Below are positions 9,001 to 19,388 of a stretch of 64,000 nucleotides of DNA, piece after piece. The stretch's first letter is position 1, and the number at the start of each line of letters is the position of its first letter. Position numbers and translations under genes: made by a program. The notes under the pieces were generated by a model. It made no database searches, had not been told where the DNA came from, and saw nothing but the letters and a program-made list of their open reading frames with translations. Origin of the DNA: Selaginella moellendorffii (Eukaryota; Streptophyta; Lycopodiopsida; Selaginellales; Selaginellaceae); assembly GCF_000143415.4 (NCBI RefSeq), contig NW_003314267.1, forward strand, positions 124,001 through 188,000, written 5' to 3'.

Positions 9001-10992
9001 ATGTCTACGAATTATGCCCAGAATGGGCATCTAGAAAAGATCGAGTGCGTGTGTGTGCCCGCAAATCCAGAAGATACCATTTCATGGAATAAAGTTTTAG
9101 CCGCTTATTCTAGGAACGGGAATATACGAGGGGCGGAGATTTGTTTTAATTCCATTCCATATAAGAGCATAGTATCGTGGAACACAATGCTCTCGGCATA
9201 TGCCCAAGAGAGGCATTTTCTTAAATCGAAGCATCTTTTTGATGTAATGCCGGATCGGAATGAGGTTTCGTGGAATGCGATGTTGGCGGCCTATGCAGAA
9301 AGTGGGGATTTAAATGGAGCAAAGGATATTTTTGATAAGATGCCCTTTTGGAGTGTAGTTTCTTGGAACTCGTTGATATCGGCATATTCACAAAATGACC
9401 AGTTCAGTGAGGCTAAATCCCTATTTGATAAACTTCCAGATCTGAGTGTGGTTTCATACAACACTATGATTTCAGCCTATTGTCGAAACTGTGATGTTGA
9501 GTCAGCCAAGATTCTCTTCGAACAAATGCCACAAAAGAATCTAGCATCTTGGAACTCCATGCTTGCAGCATATTTCCAGCTTGGGGACATTCCCGCAGCA
9601 TCAGAAACCTTTGACGCAATGCCAGAAAGGAATCTTGTATCTTGGATAACAATCCTTCAAGTATATACCCGTGCTGGGCATCTAAGTGGAGCTAAACAAG
9701 TCTTTGACTCAATGCCTCACAGCACTGTTCTCGCTTGGAATATACTTTTGCAAGCTTACTGTGAGGCACATGAATCACGGGCAGTTCTCCTTTTTAGACA
9801 GATTCCTCAATGGGATCTCAGGTCCTGGAATATACTCCTTGCAGAATATGCCCGAAAAGGGCATATCTATCAGGCTCAGGAAGTGTTTGATTCCATGCCT
9901 GAGAGGGACATTGTTTCATGGGCGGCATTGCTCCACGCATATTCTCATGCGAACGAAATAGATACCGCCAAAAGGGTTTTTCACTCTATGCCCCAACATG
10001 ACATTGTCTCATGGACTACATTGTTAGCAGCCTTAAACGAAAAACAAGCAGAGATCACATTCTTTGAAAATATGCCCGAGTGGAATTTAATCTCTTGGAA
10101 CATCATGCTGGCTTCCTACGCAAGGAGTGGCAACGTGATCAAAGCGAAGACTATGTTTGACCGGATGCCCAGTCAAAGCTTAGTTGCGTGTACGTCTATG
10201 GTCACCGCATATTCTCAGAATGGTGACTTAGAGATGGCCAAATCCACGTATGATAAGATGCCCATACGTAATGCCAAAGTAAGTAATGCTTTACTTCACG
10301 CTTTTGTAAGAAGTGGATGTATAGAGGAAGGCATGGCTATGTTCAAATCGATGGTAGATGTGAATTTGGTATCATGGACAATAGTTCTGGAGATGCTCGT
10401 CGGGTCAGGGAATCTTCTCGAGGCTCATGGCATTTGGGAGGATATGCCCGAGAAGGGCATGTTTGCATGGAATATAATGCTGAAAAGGTATGCCCAAGCC
10501 GGGCTAGCGAGCCAGTTCTTTGAAAAAATGCCAATGAAAGATCTAGTTTCGTGGACGACGATGGTGGTCACGCTTGGTGGGAAAAGATCGCTGGAGCCCT
10601 TCAGGAGGATGGAGCAAGAGGGCTTGGAGCCGGATACTACGAGCTTGTTGAGCGTTCTAGGAGCTTGTAGCCACGAAGGAATGCTCGAACAAGGGTGCTG
10701 CTTCTTCCGGTCCATGGAAAGCGATTACGGGATCACTCCTCGGCAGGAGCACTACTGCTGTTTGATCGACATTCTCGGGAAGTCCGGGCACACGGAGCGG
10801 GCCGAGGCCTTGATCCAAGCGATGCCTTGGCTGGCGGACGGAGCTTCCTGGGGGGCGTTTCTTGGAGCGTGTAGATTGCACTCTAGAGTCACGCAAGGGA
10901 TACGAGCTGCGAGGGGACTTCACGAGGTGGATTATGATGATCCTGCCTCTCACTTGCTGGTGATGGATATGATCCTACATTCAAAGAACTGA
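9001..10992 (+). CDS. PPR protein, array of S-type repeats with truncated E1 end
   Basis: Intronless 663-aa pentatricopeptide repeat protein, predicted to bind organellar RNA. I can lay out about 19 repeats from residue 25 on; nearly all are 31-residue S-type units of the form VSWNxMLxAYxxxGxxxxAKxxFDxMPxxx, with two or three units shortened to 28-30 residues. The last repeats (TTSLLSVLGACSHEGMLEQG, then QEHYCCLIDILGKSGHTERA) are L2/S2-like and lead into an E1-like GASWGAFLGACRLH motif. The protein stops soon after, without E2 or DYW domain, so it has no deaminase of its own. No obvious transit peptide is visible at this start; the true start could be slightly different. Such RNA-binding-only proteins may act in splicing or stabilisation, or recruit a DYW protein in trans. 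Confidence 0.9.
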   Translation: MSTNYAQNGHLEKIECVCVPANPEDTISWNKVLAAYSRNGNIRGAEICFNSIPYKSIVSWNTMLSAYAQERHFLKSKHLFDVMPDRNEVSWNAMLAAYAESGDLNGAKDIFDKMPFWSVVSWNSLISAYSQNDQFSEAKSLFDKLPDLSVVSYNTMISAYCRNCDVESAKILFEQMPQKNLASWNSMLAAYFQLGDIPAASETFDAMPERNLVSWITILQVYTRAGHLSGAKQVFDSMPHSTVLAWNILLQAYCEAHESRAVLLFRQIPQWDLRSWNILLAEYARKGHIYQAQEVFDSMPERDIVSWAALLHAYSHANEIDTAKRVFHSMPQHDIVSWTTLLAALNEKQAEITFFENMPEWNLISWNIMLASYARSGNVIKAKTMFDRMPSQSLVACTSMVTAYSQNGDLEMAKSTYDKMPIRNAKVSNALLHAFVRSGCIEEGMAMFKSMVDVNLVSWTIVLEMLVGSGNLLEAHGIWEDMPEKGMFAWNIMLKRYAQAGLASQFFEKMPMKDLVSWTTMVVTLGGKRSLEPFRRMEQEGLEPDTTSLLSVLGACSHEGMLEQGCCFFRSMESDYGITPRQEHYCCLIDILGKSGHTERAEALIQAMPWLADGASWGAFLGACRLHSRVTQGIRAARGLHEVDYDDPASHLLVMDMILHSKN

Positions 10993-11033
10993 AGAGAAAC
11001 GAGCTTGGTCGAGAGAAAGAAATGGTAAACACT

Positions 11034-11152
11034 GACCAAGTTTGGAGCTATCGGTTAAGATGCAGCGTGTTGGAGATCCGTCCGAGCTAGTGAACTCAAC
11101 CTTGACATCGTGGACTCTGGAATGTACATGCTACACTGCCTCCCTCTTCCTG
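11034..11152. pseudogene. Scrambled fragment of the cyclase last exon (second half inverted)
   Basis: About 11034-11088 matches 40384-40437 in the same genomic orientation (minus-strand coding, [12 protein letters not shown] then the stop region). Immediately next to it, about 11092-11152 matches 40444-40503 in the opposite orientation (plus-strand coding, LNLD.VD.GMY.LHCLPL). In the intact gene at 40396-41477 these two pieces are contiguous within one exon, so the copy has been broken and one half flipped. There is no open frame across it. Confidence 0.85.
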
Positions 11153-11159
11153 TAGCTTT

Positions 11160-13030
11160 AGCAGCTAGAGCTGTGTTTCTCAAGCGAAGAGTATTCACAT
11201 CTTCACTGAAAACAAATTAAAACTATATTATAAAAGGGATTTTCCACAAAACTTTTCCATGTGAATTAAAGTTTTGGATTATTTCTAGTTGAAAAAATTA
11301 TGATTTGAAAGAGTGAGTACCACAGTTGACCCAAAACCATTCAGAAGTGATGCTTTTAACTTTCTGTAGACATCCTGATGATACATACAACCGCATTTGG
11401 ATGTCCAACTTGTTGTTTTCCACTTTTCATGTGTGTAAAGCGGTCGAGGTGCGATCAAGCTCGCCACTGCTGGTGCTGTGCAGTATCTTGTGGCGGACAG
11501 TCGTGCCATATGGAGAGTTGACTGGGGTTTCTGGCAGCGGTGGTGGTGTGTGTGGTGCACACGGGGTTCATGAATTCTTCTTGCAACAAGATCTTATTAA
11601 GGTGAGAAAAAAAGAAAGATTTTGTAACTAGTTTCATAAATCAATATGGTCTAAGGGTGGTTAAAGACAAAAGGGGATAGATATGGATTTCCATGAGAGC
11701 TGTTTATGCCCTATTGTTTTCTTTTTTGCCCTTTAGCTCATTTCAAAGGATTTTGGCTACATTAAAATGTAATCGAAATTTTTTAAATAAGTTAAACAAA
11801 ATTTTATATTACTAATAGCTAAAAAATATTTGAAAGTAAAATTTTCTAAATATATTTTTAATAAAGAATATTTTTAAATAATAATAAATAATTTCAAAAT
11901 TAAAATATATTAAGTTACCTACATAATAACTGATATCTAAAATAACTTTTATTACAATTAAAAACAGTGAGATAAATATTAAATACATTTACATAAATAA
12001 TACATGTTATAATTGCAATTGCAACAATTTAAAATAAAAAAAAAACTACAGAAAAAATTTAGTCATAACACAAATGTTATAAATTAATGCCGAATAGAAT
12101 TAGAATATTTAATTAATTATTTTACATGGAAGAATCATCAAAAGTTTAATTTGATATCAAAAAATAAAAATATTAATAAAAATTATAAAATTATCCTTTG
12201 TAAATAAAATCAATTAAATTTACAAAAACTATTCACTAAATATTTTTTATTTTATTTAATTTTATTAATAACTTTTGCTATTTGTTATTAAAAAATACTT
12301 TTATTTTGTTAAGAATTTTGGTTAATGAAATTTATGTATATTGAAATGATTCTATATTTTATCAACTTTAGTTAACATATGAACGACAAAGCTTTAATGA
12401 TTCAATTGATTTGGTACCATGTGGGCTTTAGAAATGGAAAGTAAATTACCCAAAGGTGATCATCAATATAGCCGGCAAGAGTATGGAGAGCTGTCACAAA
12501 ATCAGTGTTTGAGATTATTATAATTATTCTCATAATTTATACAGAAGAGAGTGATATATAGTCATCTAGTGTATCATAATTTAATAGCCTACAAAATAAG
12601 AATCATAAATAGTGTTTGCAATTAACACATTTATAAATTTGATTAAATATTTTAGTTAAATTATTTTACTGGGAAATATAAAAAAAATTATTTACATAAG
12701 ATAGGCAATTGAATGTTATAAAAATATGTTTATATCCCTGATATTAACTTATTTCTTTATTATAATATCCCACATATGTTTAAGTTTTTATCTTGACTAA
12801 TATTTTATTATAAATAAATTTATTGAGATATAGTAAGTGAAAACCTGAAAATTTTAATTTTATGAAAGTTATAGAAGACTTAAATGGATAATTTAAGTTA
12901 TCTTTTATGGATACAATAATCACTTTATTGAATAACAAGTTCAAATATAGATATTTTTATAAACATCCCTTTTAACTATAATAGTATATACATTTATAAT
13001 ATTTTATTTATTTGATTTTGATAGAAAAAT
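11160..13030. other. AT-rich intergenic DNA, no gene seen
   Basis: Between the cyclase fragment and the retrotransposon nest. From about 11220 the sequence is mostly A/T with many short homopolymers and no open frame above 110 codons. A slightly more GC-rich patch at 11400-11580 has no recognisable coding similarity. Confidence 0.6.
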
Positions 13031-13032
13031 AT

Positions 13033-13214
13033 ACTTGTAAGGTTTGTAAATACATGTATGTATATACATGTATTACCATAGTTAGGTAATACACTAATTA
13101 TAGCACTATAGCATATGGACCATCCATTTGAGATTGAATCTGATCTATCCATTCTTGTATATAAGTAGAATCTAAACCCCAATTAATATACCTATTTTTA
13201 TATCCTGAACACTC
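13033..13214 (+). repeat. LTR-like repeat X, copy 1
   Basis: Begins TGTAAGGTTTG and ends CTGAACACTCACA, with TATATAAG near 13160, directly followed by a gypsy-type leader (GGTGGAAATG onward). It recurs in inverted orientation at 16826-17010 at roughly 85% identity by eye. Confidence 0.65.
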
Positions 13215-16200
13215 ACATTGGTGGAAATGAAAGGCACTACAATTTATCTCTAAAGGGCAAAGTTTTTTGGCAGTGCTTTGCTCTAGTGTTGGGATTGTGC
13301 TTTTTTATTTTTATTTCTCCATTCTCTTTTAGATCTAGATCTATATTAACTTTTTGCAAGATCTAGAATTTTAGCTATTATTGTGCTTAGATCTACTCTT
13401 TCTTTTGATATTCATTGCATTCCCTTCTTCCACCATGCCACACTGTTATCGATCAAAGAGTATGTCACTTGAGGTTGCTAATGTTGCTCCATTGGATCAA
13501 ACTTTTAGTGTTGTGGGGTGTGATCATATTGATGTTATACCCATCCTTGATGTGTTGCCATCTCTAGCTTTTGTGGGACGTGATTACACAGTTCGTCCTA
13601 TTCTCGGTGTTCTGCCATCTCCTGTTGATGTGGAATGTGATTGTAATATTGATTGGCGAGCTATAGATGATGCAATCCAATTTTTGGAGAATGTTCGAGG
13701 ATCAAGTTTATGAGAAGGTGACGTGTACGAGCTCGAGTGGATTCCAGAGTGTGATGATAAACTTGATTATTATACAAATAGCTTTGGAGATGAAATGAAA
13801 ATTTCATGGGGTAGATGTCAATATTTCAATTTGCCATATGATCCTTTCTCTTTTGCTCTTTCCTAACCATTTTTTATTTCTTGGCTTGAGCCACCTCATA
13901 TTCTTAGTATTTCTTTCTCATTTACAGTGTTTTCTTTTCCTGGCATGTCAATCATTTGTGACTCTCATGATTCTCATTCTCAATCTAGTGTTGAGTTGAG
14001 TGTTTTCTATCCTCCTCATACTAATCTGGATGTTGAATGTATCCATAAAGTTGAGAATCTTGTTTTTGTTTCATTGGTAGAGTCTTTGATCAATTCTAGT
14101 GTTAGGTATTTTCCTGTTCAAAGGGTTAAGTAATTTTGGCCAGAGTTTTATGTTGAATGTATGTCCCCACTTGTGAGCACCACTAAAAGCTTTTGTTTTA
14201 CTGTTGTTGCTGAGGAGTTTATATATTCCCTTGAGTGTTATTATTGATTTTCCCATCTCAAGTGTTGAGTTGTGTGTTGAGGAGGTTGAGCGGTGTGAAT
14301 CTCTTGTTTATATTGTGATGGCTGAGGTATTTTATGATAGGAAGTCCTTTATTGTCCAAGCTTTAAATACATGTTCTTCTAATTTCCCCATTTTTGCATT
14401 GCTAGTTGCTACAAATTCCTCTTCCAATGCTTCTTTATCTATTTTTTCTTCTTCCACAATTGTTTTTCCTCAATTTTTTTCATTTTCTCCTTTTTGCCCC
14501 AACACTTCAAACTATTTTTTTTCTTCGGAAGAGGGTAGAGGGGATGGATGGGAGTTCAGCCCTAACAACGAAGTGAGGACAAACGAATACAGTAGTGGAG
14601 CGATGATGAACAACATGGATTGTGGAGTGAGGATGAGCATAGTGAGTTTGAATGAAACATTTGAAACTGACGTAGTGAGGCCGAACAGATGCGATAGTGG
14701 AGTGAGATTGGACATAGATGGTTAGTTGGTCATATTGCTCAATAGGTTTTGAAACTTCAGATATATAATTTTGATATGGTTTATCATATAGGGAGTTCTA
14801 TGGCTGATGCTAATGGCCTTTCTCAAGTTCTCCTTCCTTCTTCACTCTCTTCTTATATTTCTTATAAACATGTTATTCCAGTATTTGTAAATTTTTTAGA
14901 TGAGGATTTTATGCTATCGGTTGTTGCTATACTTGATGTTTAGTGTCCACAAGGTGTAGAGCAAGATTTACCTTCTCTTGATGAAGTTTGTAAGGCTCAA
15001 AAGATTGAGTTATGGATTCAAAGGCTTTAAAATGGGTTTAAGAATCCTACATCACTTCTTGATGACTTGCCATTCTGGCATTTACATTCTCAATATTGCT
15101 TTGAAGATGGCTTTTTTTATTTTGTGGGGATAAATCTTGATGATCATTTATGGTTGGTGGTGCCTTCAATCTTTATTCCATAGTTTCTCTATGCCTACCA
15201 TGATTCTCATATTCTAGGCAAGTATATAGGACATCGTCATGTGATCGAGAAGCTACATAAATCTTTTTATTGATCGGAAATGTGATATGATATTATGTGA
15301 TATATGCATAATTGCGTTTGGTGCCAAGCTCATAATACTCCCTCTCGTGTTATGGAAGGATGGTTAGAGTCAATTACAGTTTCTCGTCCATTTGAGTTAG
15401 TGGCATTTGATCTTATAGGACTTTTTCCACGATTGACTATTGGCAATGAGTATATTATTATTGTTTTTGACTACTTGACTCACTGGGTGGAAGTTAGTAC
15501 TTTTGCTAGCACCTCTGCAACTGCTAATAGATATTTCCTCAATCAAATGGTGTTTTAACATTCTTGTCCGGAGCGGATTCTTTTGGATAATGATCCTGCA
15601 TTTATGGTTGAGGCATTTTATGTTTTGATGCCTTGGTTAGAGATATGCCATACTTTCATGAGTGCTTATCATTCACAGTCAAATAGTTTCTTGAAATGGC
15701 TCGTTCAGACATTCAAAGGGATGATCATGAAGTACGTAAACTTTCAACATTCGTATTGGGATGGTTATTTGCCATCTCTTTATTATTCATATATCACAAA
15801 GGTGTAGAGTTCTATTGGTGCATCACCATATAAACTTCTATATAGTTATGATCCAATATTACCAACGGAGTTAAATTTACCTTTGTGATTGCCACGAGTT
15901 ACTGATGCTAAATCGTAGGATTAGTATTTAATGAGCATTCTTTCACTTGTCCGAGCAAAATCTATTGAACACTTAAGCCACATACAAGTGGGATAACAAC
16001 AATGCTACAACTCCCATCATTGTCCACCTATGAAATATAAAGTGGATGACTTGGTGTTAATTTGTTTTCCTTATATTATAATACATAGTTTATTTAAGGG
16101 AATCCTTGCTCAGTGGAAAAGACTATATTAGGTGTTGTAGCAAGTTGAACCACAAGTTTATAAAGTTTAGCATGATGTCGATCCTTAAAAAATTATGCAT

Positions 16201-16351
16201 ATGCAACAATTGAAATGCTTTGTAGAAAAGGATCAAGAACAATTGGTACCACCTACACATCCACCAATGCCTCCTCTTGATGTTACTTCAGATCTCCACC
16301 CATCTACGAAAGAACCTTAATGGTTTTCCATTATTCCGACAAAGGGGATGA
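13201..16351 (+). mobile_element. Decayed Ty3/gypsy retrotransposon remnant
   Basis: Internal region of an LTR element, heavily mutated with many stops. A leader and gag-like ORF start near 13381. Near 14749 the end of an RNase H domain is readable (YNFDMVYHIGSSMADANGLS, compare the usual VYRPGKENVVADALSR). From 15304 an integrase is readable: a CxxC (CVWCQAHN), VAFDLIGLFPR and IIIVFDYLTHWVE around the first catalytic Asp, DNDPAF around the second, and FMSAYHSQSNS before the Glu region. Protease and most of reverse transcriptase are missing. A purine-rich AAAGGGGATGA precedes the 3' LTR at 16352. Confidence 0.75.
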
Positions 16352-16515
16352 TGTGAAGTCCAAGTGTACGATTATGATGCTATATACTAATATTAATGTA
16401 GTGGGATTTTAGTAGCTGTCAGATTAGTTTTAATCCGAACCACTCACTCTTATATATAAGCTAGGGTTTTTAGGCTTATCACATTTTCTTGTATTCCCTT
16501 TCCATATTCCATGCA
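16352..16515 (+). repeat. Short LTR (type Y), 3' LTR of the gypsy remnant
   Basis: About 164 bp starting TGTGAAGTCCAAGTG after a polypurine tract and ending TTCCATGCA, with TATATATAAGC inside. A homologous copy in inverted orientation is at 40073-40229 and a partial one at about 63537-63576. Confidence 0.7.
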
Positions 16516-16825
16516 CTTATATCTCTAATTTAAAATAAACTCTAAATCATTATGATGTCTAACAAAAGTTTAAAAAACAATCTAAAATTTTATTAAAATA
16601 TTTATTTTTAATTATCCTAAATAATTCATCCACTTTAATTAATACACAAGTAATAAAACTTGAAATAAAATAATAAAAATATTTGTATATGAAATTTAAA
16701 AAAATATTATAGAATCTAAAAAAGTGTATAACAGGATATTTTTAAATCTAGATGAGTGAATGTTATAACTTAAACCATCCAAATATTTAAATATTTTATA
16801 AACTTATAAAAAGTAATAATTTTTT

Positions 16826-17010
16826 GAGTTATGAGTGCTCTGGATATAGAAATAGGTATATTAATTGGGGTTTAGACTGCTTATATACAAGAATGGATGG
16901 ACCAAATTCAATCCCAAATGAACGATCTATATACTATAGTACTATAATTAGTGTATTACCTAGCTATGGTAATACATATATATACATATATGTATTTACA
17001 AACTTTACAC
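16826..17010 (-). repeat. LTR-like repeat X, copy 2 (inverted)
   Basis: Reverse complement of the 13033-13214 repeat; shared blocks include AATAGGTATATTAATTGGGG, TATACAAGAATGGAT and ATAATTAGTGTATTACCTA. It could be the 3' LTR of the minus-strand gypsy element whose RNase H lies at 17450-17763. Confidence 0.65.
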
Positions 17011-17449
17011 CATTCTCCTCTCCAGAAAATGAAAAGGTGATGATAATAAATTAGGTGGAACATCTAGAGCTTCTGCTAGGTGATTATAAACTACCACAAA
17101 AATCTGAAGATCCCACAAAACCACCAACAAAATTGCTAATAACCATGACTGAAATAAAATCCAAAGCCATGGCATAAATATTAGCTAATTATAGAACCTT
17201 AATGAACCAGTTGCAACTCTATATGCAACTCCCAAATACTTAAACCAACCACACAACCATAACTTTGAACTGCACTCCATTTGTCCTTTATATTCTCCTT
17301 ATCCCCTCCTCGAAGGAAAAAAGGTTTTGAAGCACTGGCTCCATTTGGACTTGTTGTGCTCGTCCTCACTCCAGTTCTTCTGCTTCCATAATGAAGTAAC
17401 GACAATATAATCACTGTAAACAACCAAAGAGAATGATTTGAGAGACGAT

Positions 17450-17763
17450 TCATGGGGTTCAAATATAGAGGGAAAGGGCCTATGAATAAAAGTGCACCCT
17501 CTTTTCCAATTAGTTAAGGGTATTGAGATATTTAGGGTTAAACATCCTTGGCTTTGAATAATACTAGGTTGGGTGACCTTTTAGGAAGTCAAAACTTAAG
17601 AGTTTACAATCACTTTTTAGTAATGTCCAAGAACCATATTGATATGTATGAAGTTTCTTGAAACCCCAGGCTGCTGCTAAACACTCCTTTTCTGTCATAG
17701 AGTAGTTCACCTATGCTGGTTGTAATGTATGGCTTACATATGTAATAGGATAGCACTGACCAG
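17450..17763 (-). mobile_element. Gypsy RNase H fragment, left part of a split element
   Basis: On the minus strand the translation reads ITYVSHTLQPA then NYSMTEKECLAAAWGFKK, the conserved Ty3/gypsy RNase H core (compare NYSTTEKECLAVVWAVEKF), with stops nearby. It ends abruptly at the direct repeat beginning at 17764. The matching protease and reverse transcriptase, on the same strand, resume at about 37510-36480 beyond the second direct repeat, so this is one old element split by a large insertion. Confidence 0.75.
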
Positions 17764-18290
17764 TGTCACGAATGTGACTTCGGGTATTGAAAGTTACCTG
17801 TCGGCTAGTTGTTTTGGATATTCTTTCCTTATTGCCACAATGGTAGATATTCTTTCCTTACTGCCATAATGGCATGAAGTTGGTATTGTTGGACCTATTG
17901 CTAGTCTCCACCTAAGCTAGTGAAGCTAGTCTTCGTGTGTGCACTTGACCAAATGAGCATAAGGACAGAATTCCTAAGTGCTATTAGTTAAGCATACTTA
18001 ACCTGGTTAAAGAGACTCATTCATTGACTTGCATTTGCTAGTGTTGGGAACCCCTGCAATTTTGAGATTGGTCCCTCAATATTTGCCAAATGATAGCTTA
18101 TCGTGTCTGCCAAACACCCTCGCTACCATACCCTTTGTGTTAGTCTCATTTTGGTCCTAAATACTAATTATGGAAAGTGTCTAGATTTGCTCATTTGGTA
18201 TATCTATGGAATGTAGAAATTGTTTTGAATACAATGGTGTTCGTCCCATGTCCAAATTCACAATCTAGGGATATTCCATATTTAGTAAGT
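17764..18290 (+). repeat. Direct repeat / putative 5' LTR of the nested insertion
   Basis: Starts TGTCACGAATGTGACTT and is about 85-90% identical by eye to 35473-35970 over about 500 bp (shared: TTGAAAGTTACCTGT, GGATATTCTTTCCTTA, GAGCATAAGGACA, ATATTCCATATTTAGTA). The copies diverge after this. The right copy is preceded by a polypurine tract, which supports an LTR interpretation. Confidence 0.7.
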
Positions 18291-19383
18291 TTTGAGCTTG
18301 TCCCAGAGACTTACTCCTGGTACTAAGGGTGGCTAAGGGTGAAAGTAGATTGGTAGCAGGTTGCACCTTGGATTTTGTTATACTCTATGAGAGTAAGAAG
18401 CTTTTACTGATCCTGATTTAGTCTTGGTAGCCTTGCGCCTTGGCTGAGGATGATGATGTCTAACTTAGTTGTTTGAGGTTGAGATGTTGGTACCTATACT
18501 ATAGGTTGTTTATAAGGAGGTTGTATACTGATATGAGTCTATCTCATGATTTCACTCTAGTTTCAACTGAGTGTTGATCATGCATAGCTAGCCTCTTCTA
18601 GGCATGCTTAAAGCTATTGGCTAAACACATTAGTGAGCTTATTGTGGTTGAGTTGGATTCGAGTAGTTATTTAGTTTATGCTTGTCTATAAACCTTTATC
18701 TTGTACCTGGGGTATTACATTTATGTTAAATAAGTATATGACTCGATGACATGAGTTTAGTGTTTAGGTTTTGTGAAGGCAAGTTAAAAAGTGATTGTTA
18801 GTTGTTTTGTGACTAGTGGTTGCTTGTAGACTTCATCGAGGACTACTGACACTTGCTTCACTCGATGATGATTTAGTAGTGATAGGCTTGTTTTGCCAGA
18901 TGGTGTTGCGGAGGATCGTGTCATTAGATTTACATGGTTTGTCCATGTCGACTCTACTTCTGTCGATATTATTTAGTTGTGTTTAGTCCGTAGTGTTAAA
19001 TTTCTTGGAGTCTTGGATGTGGTGAATCACTCTTTGATGAAGTGTTATCTGTAATTGAGTATTATTAAATGATTGGTCTCAAATACTGACTAAGGTATCT
19101 TCAACTTTGGTTAGCTTGGTGCTAAAAAGCTTTGAGTGGTGATTCACTCTTACTTTTTAATAGCTTTGTTTTGGTGTTGATGGCATTGAAGTGATGCTTT
19201 GTCGTTGACATTATTGATGTTGGGATTCAAATGAAATGAGATGTCTCTCTATAGGAGTGATATTGAGTTTCATTAGTCTTGATGAAGATAATGTTAATGG
19301 TTTTGTTGTAGCTTTATGTTATTGGCATTTGTATAATTTCTAGTTAACAACTGTATGAGAGTTCAAATGAACTGAGTAGCAAC
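18291..19383. other. Non-coding interior of the nested insertion
   Basis: T/G-rich sequence with no ORF of note. It is separated from similar-looking DNA at 28808-30555 by the inserted LARD element and solo LTR. No protein domain seen. Confidence 0.5.
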
Positions 19384-19388
19384 TTGAG

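Noticed and set aside
13033-17010. A DNA transposon with 180-bp terminal inverted repeats
   Set aside because: No transposase and no target duplication seen; the content is gypsy RNase H/integrase and the repeats have LTR-like TG...CA ends with TATA boxes.
17199-17462. 87-codon minus-strand ORF as a possible gene
   Set aside because: Lies between a gypsy RNase H fragment and an LTR-like repeat in the same orientation; most simply decayed retrotransposon sequence.
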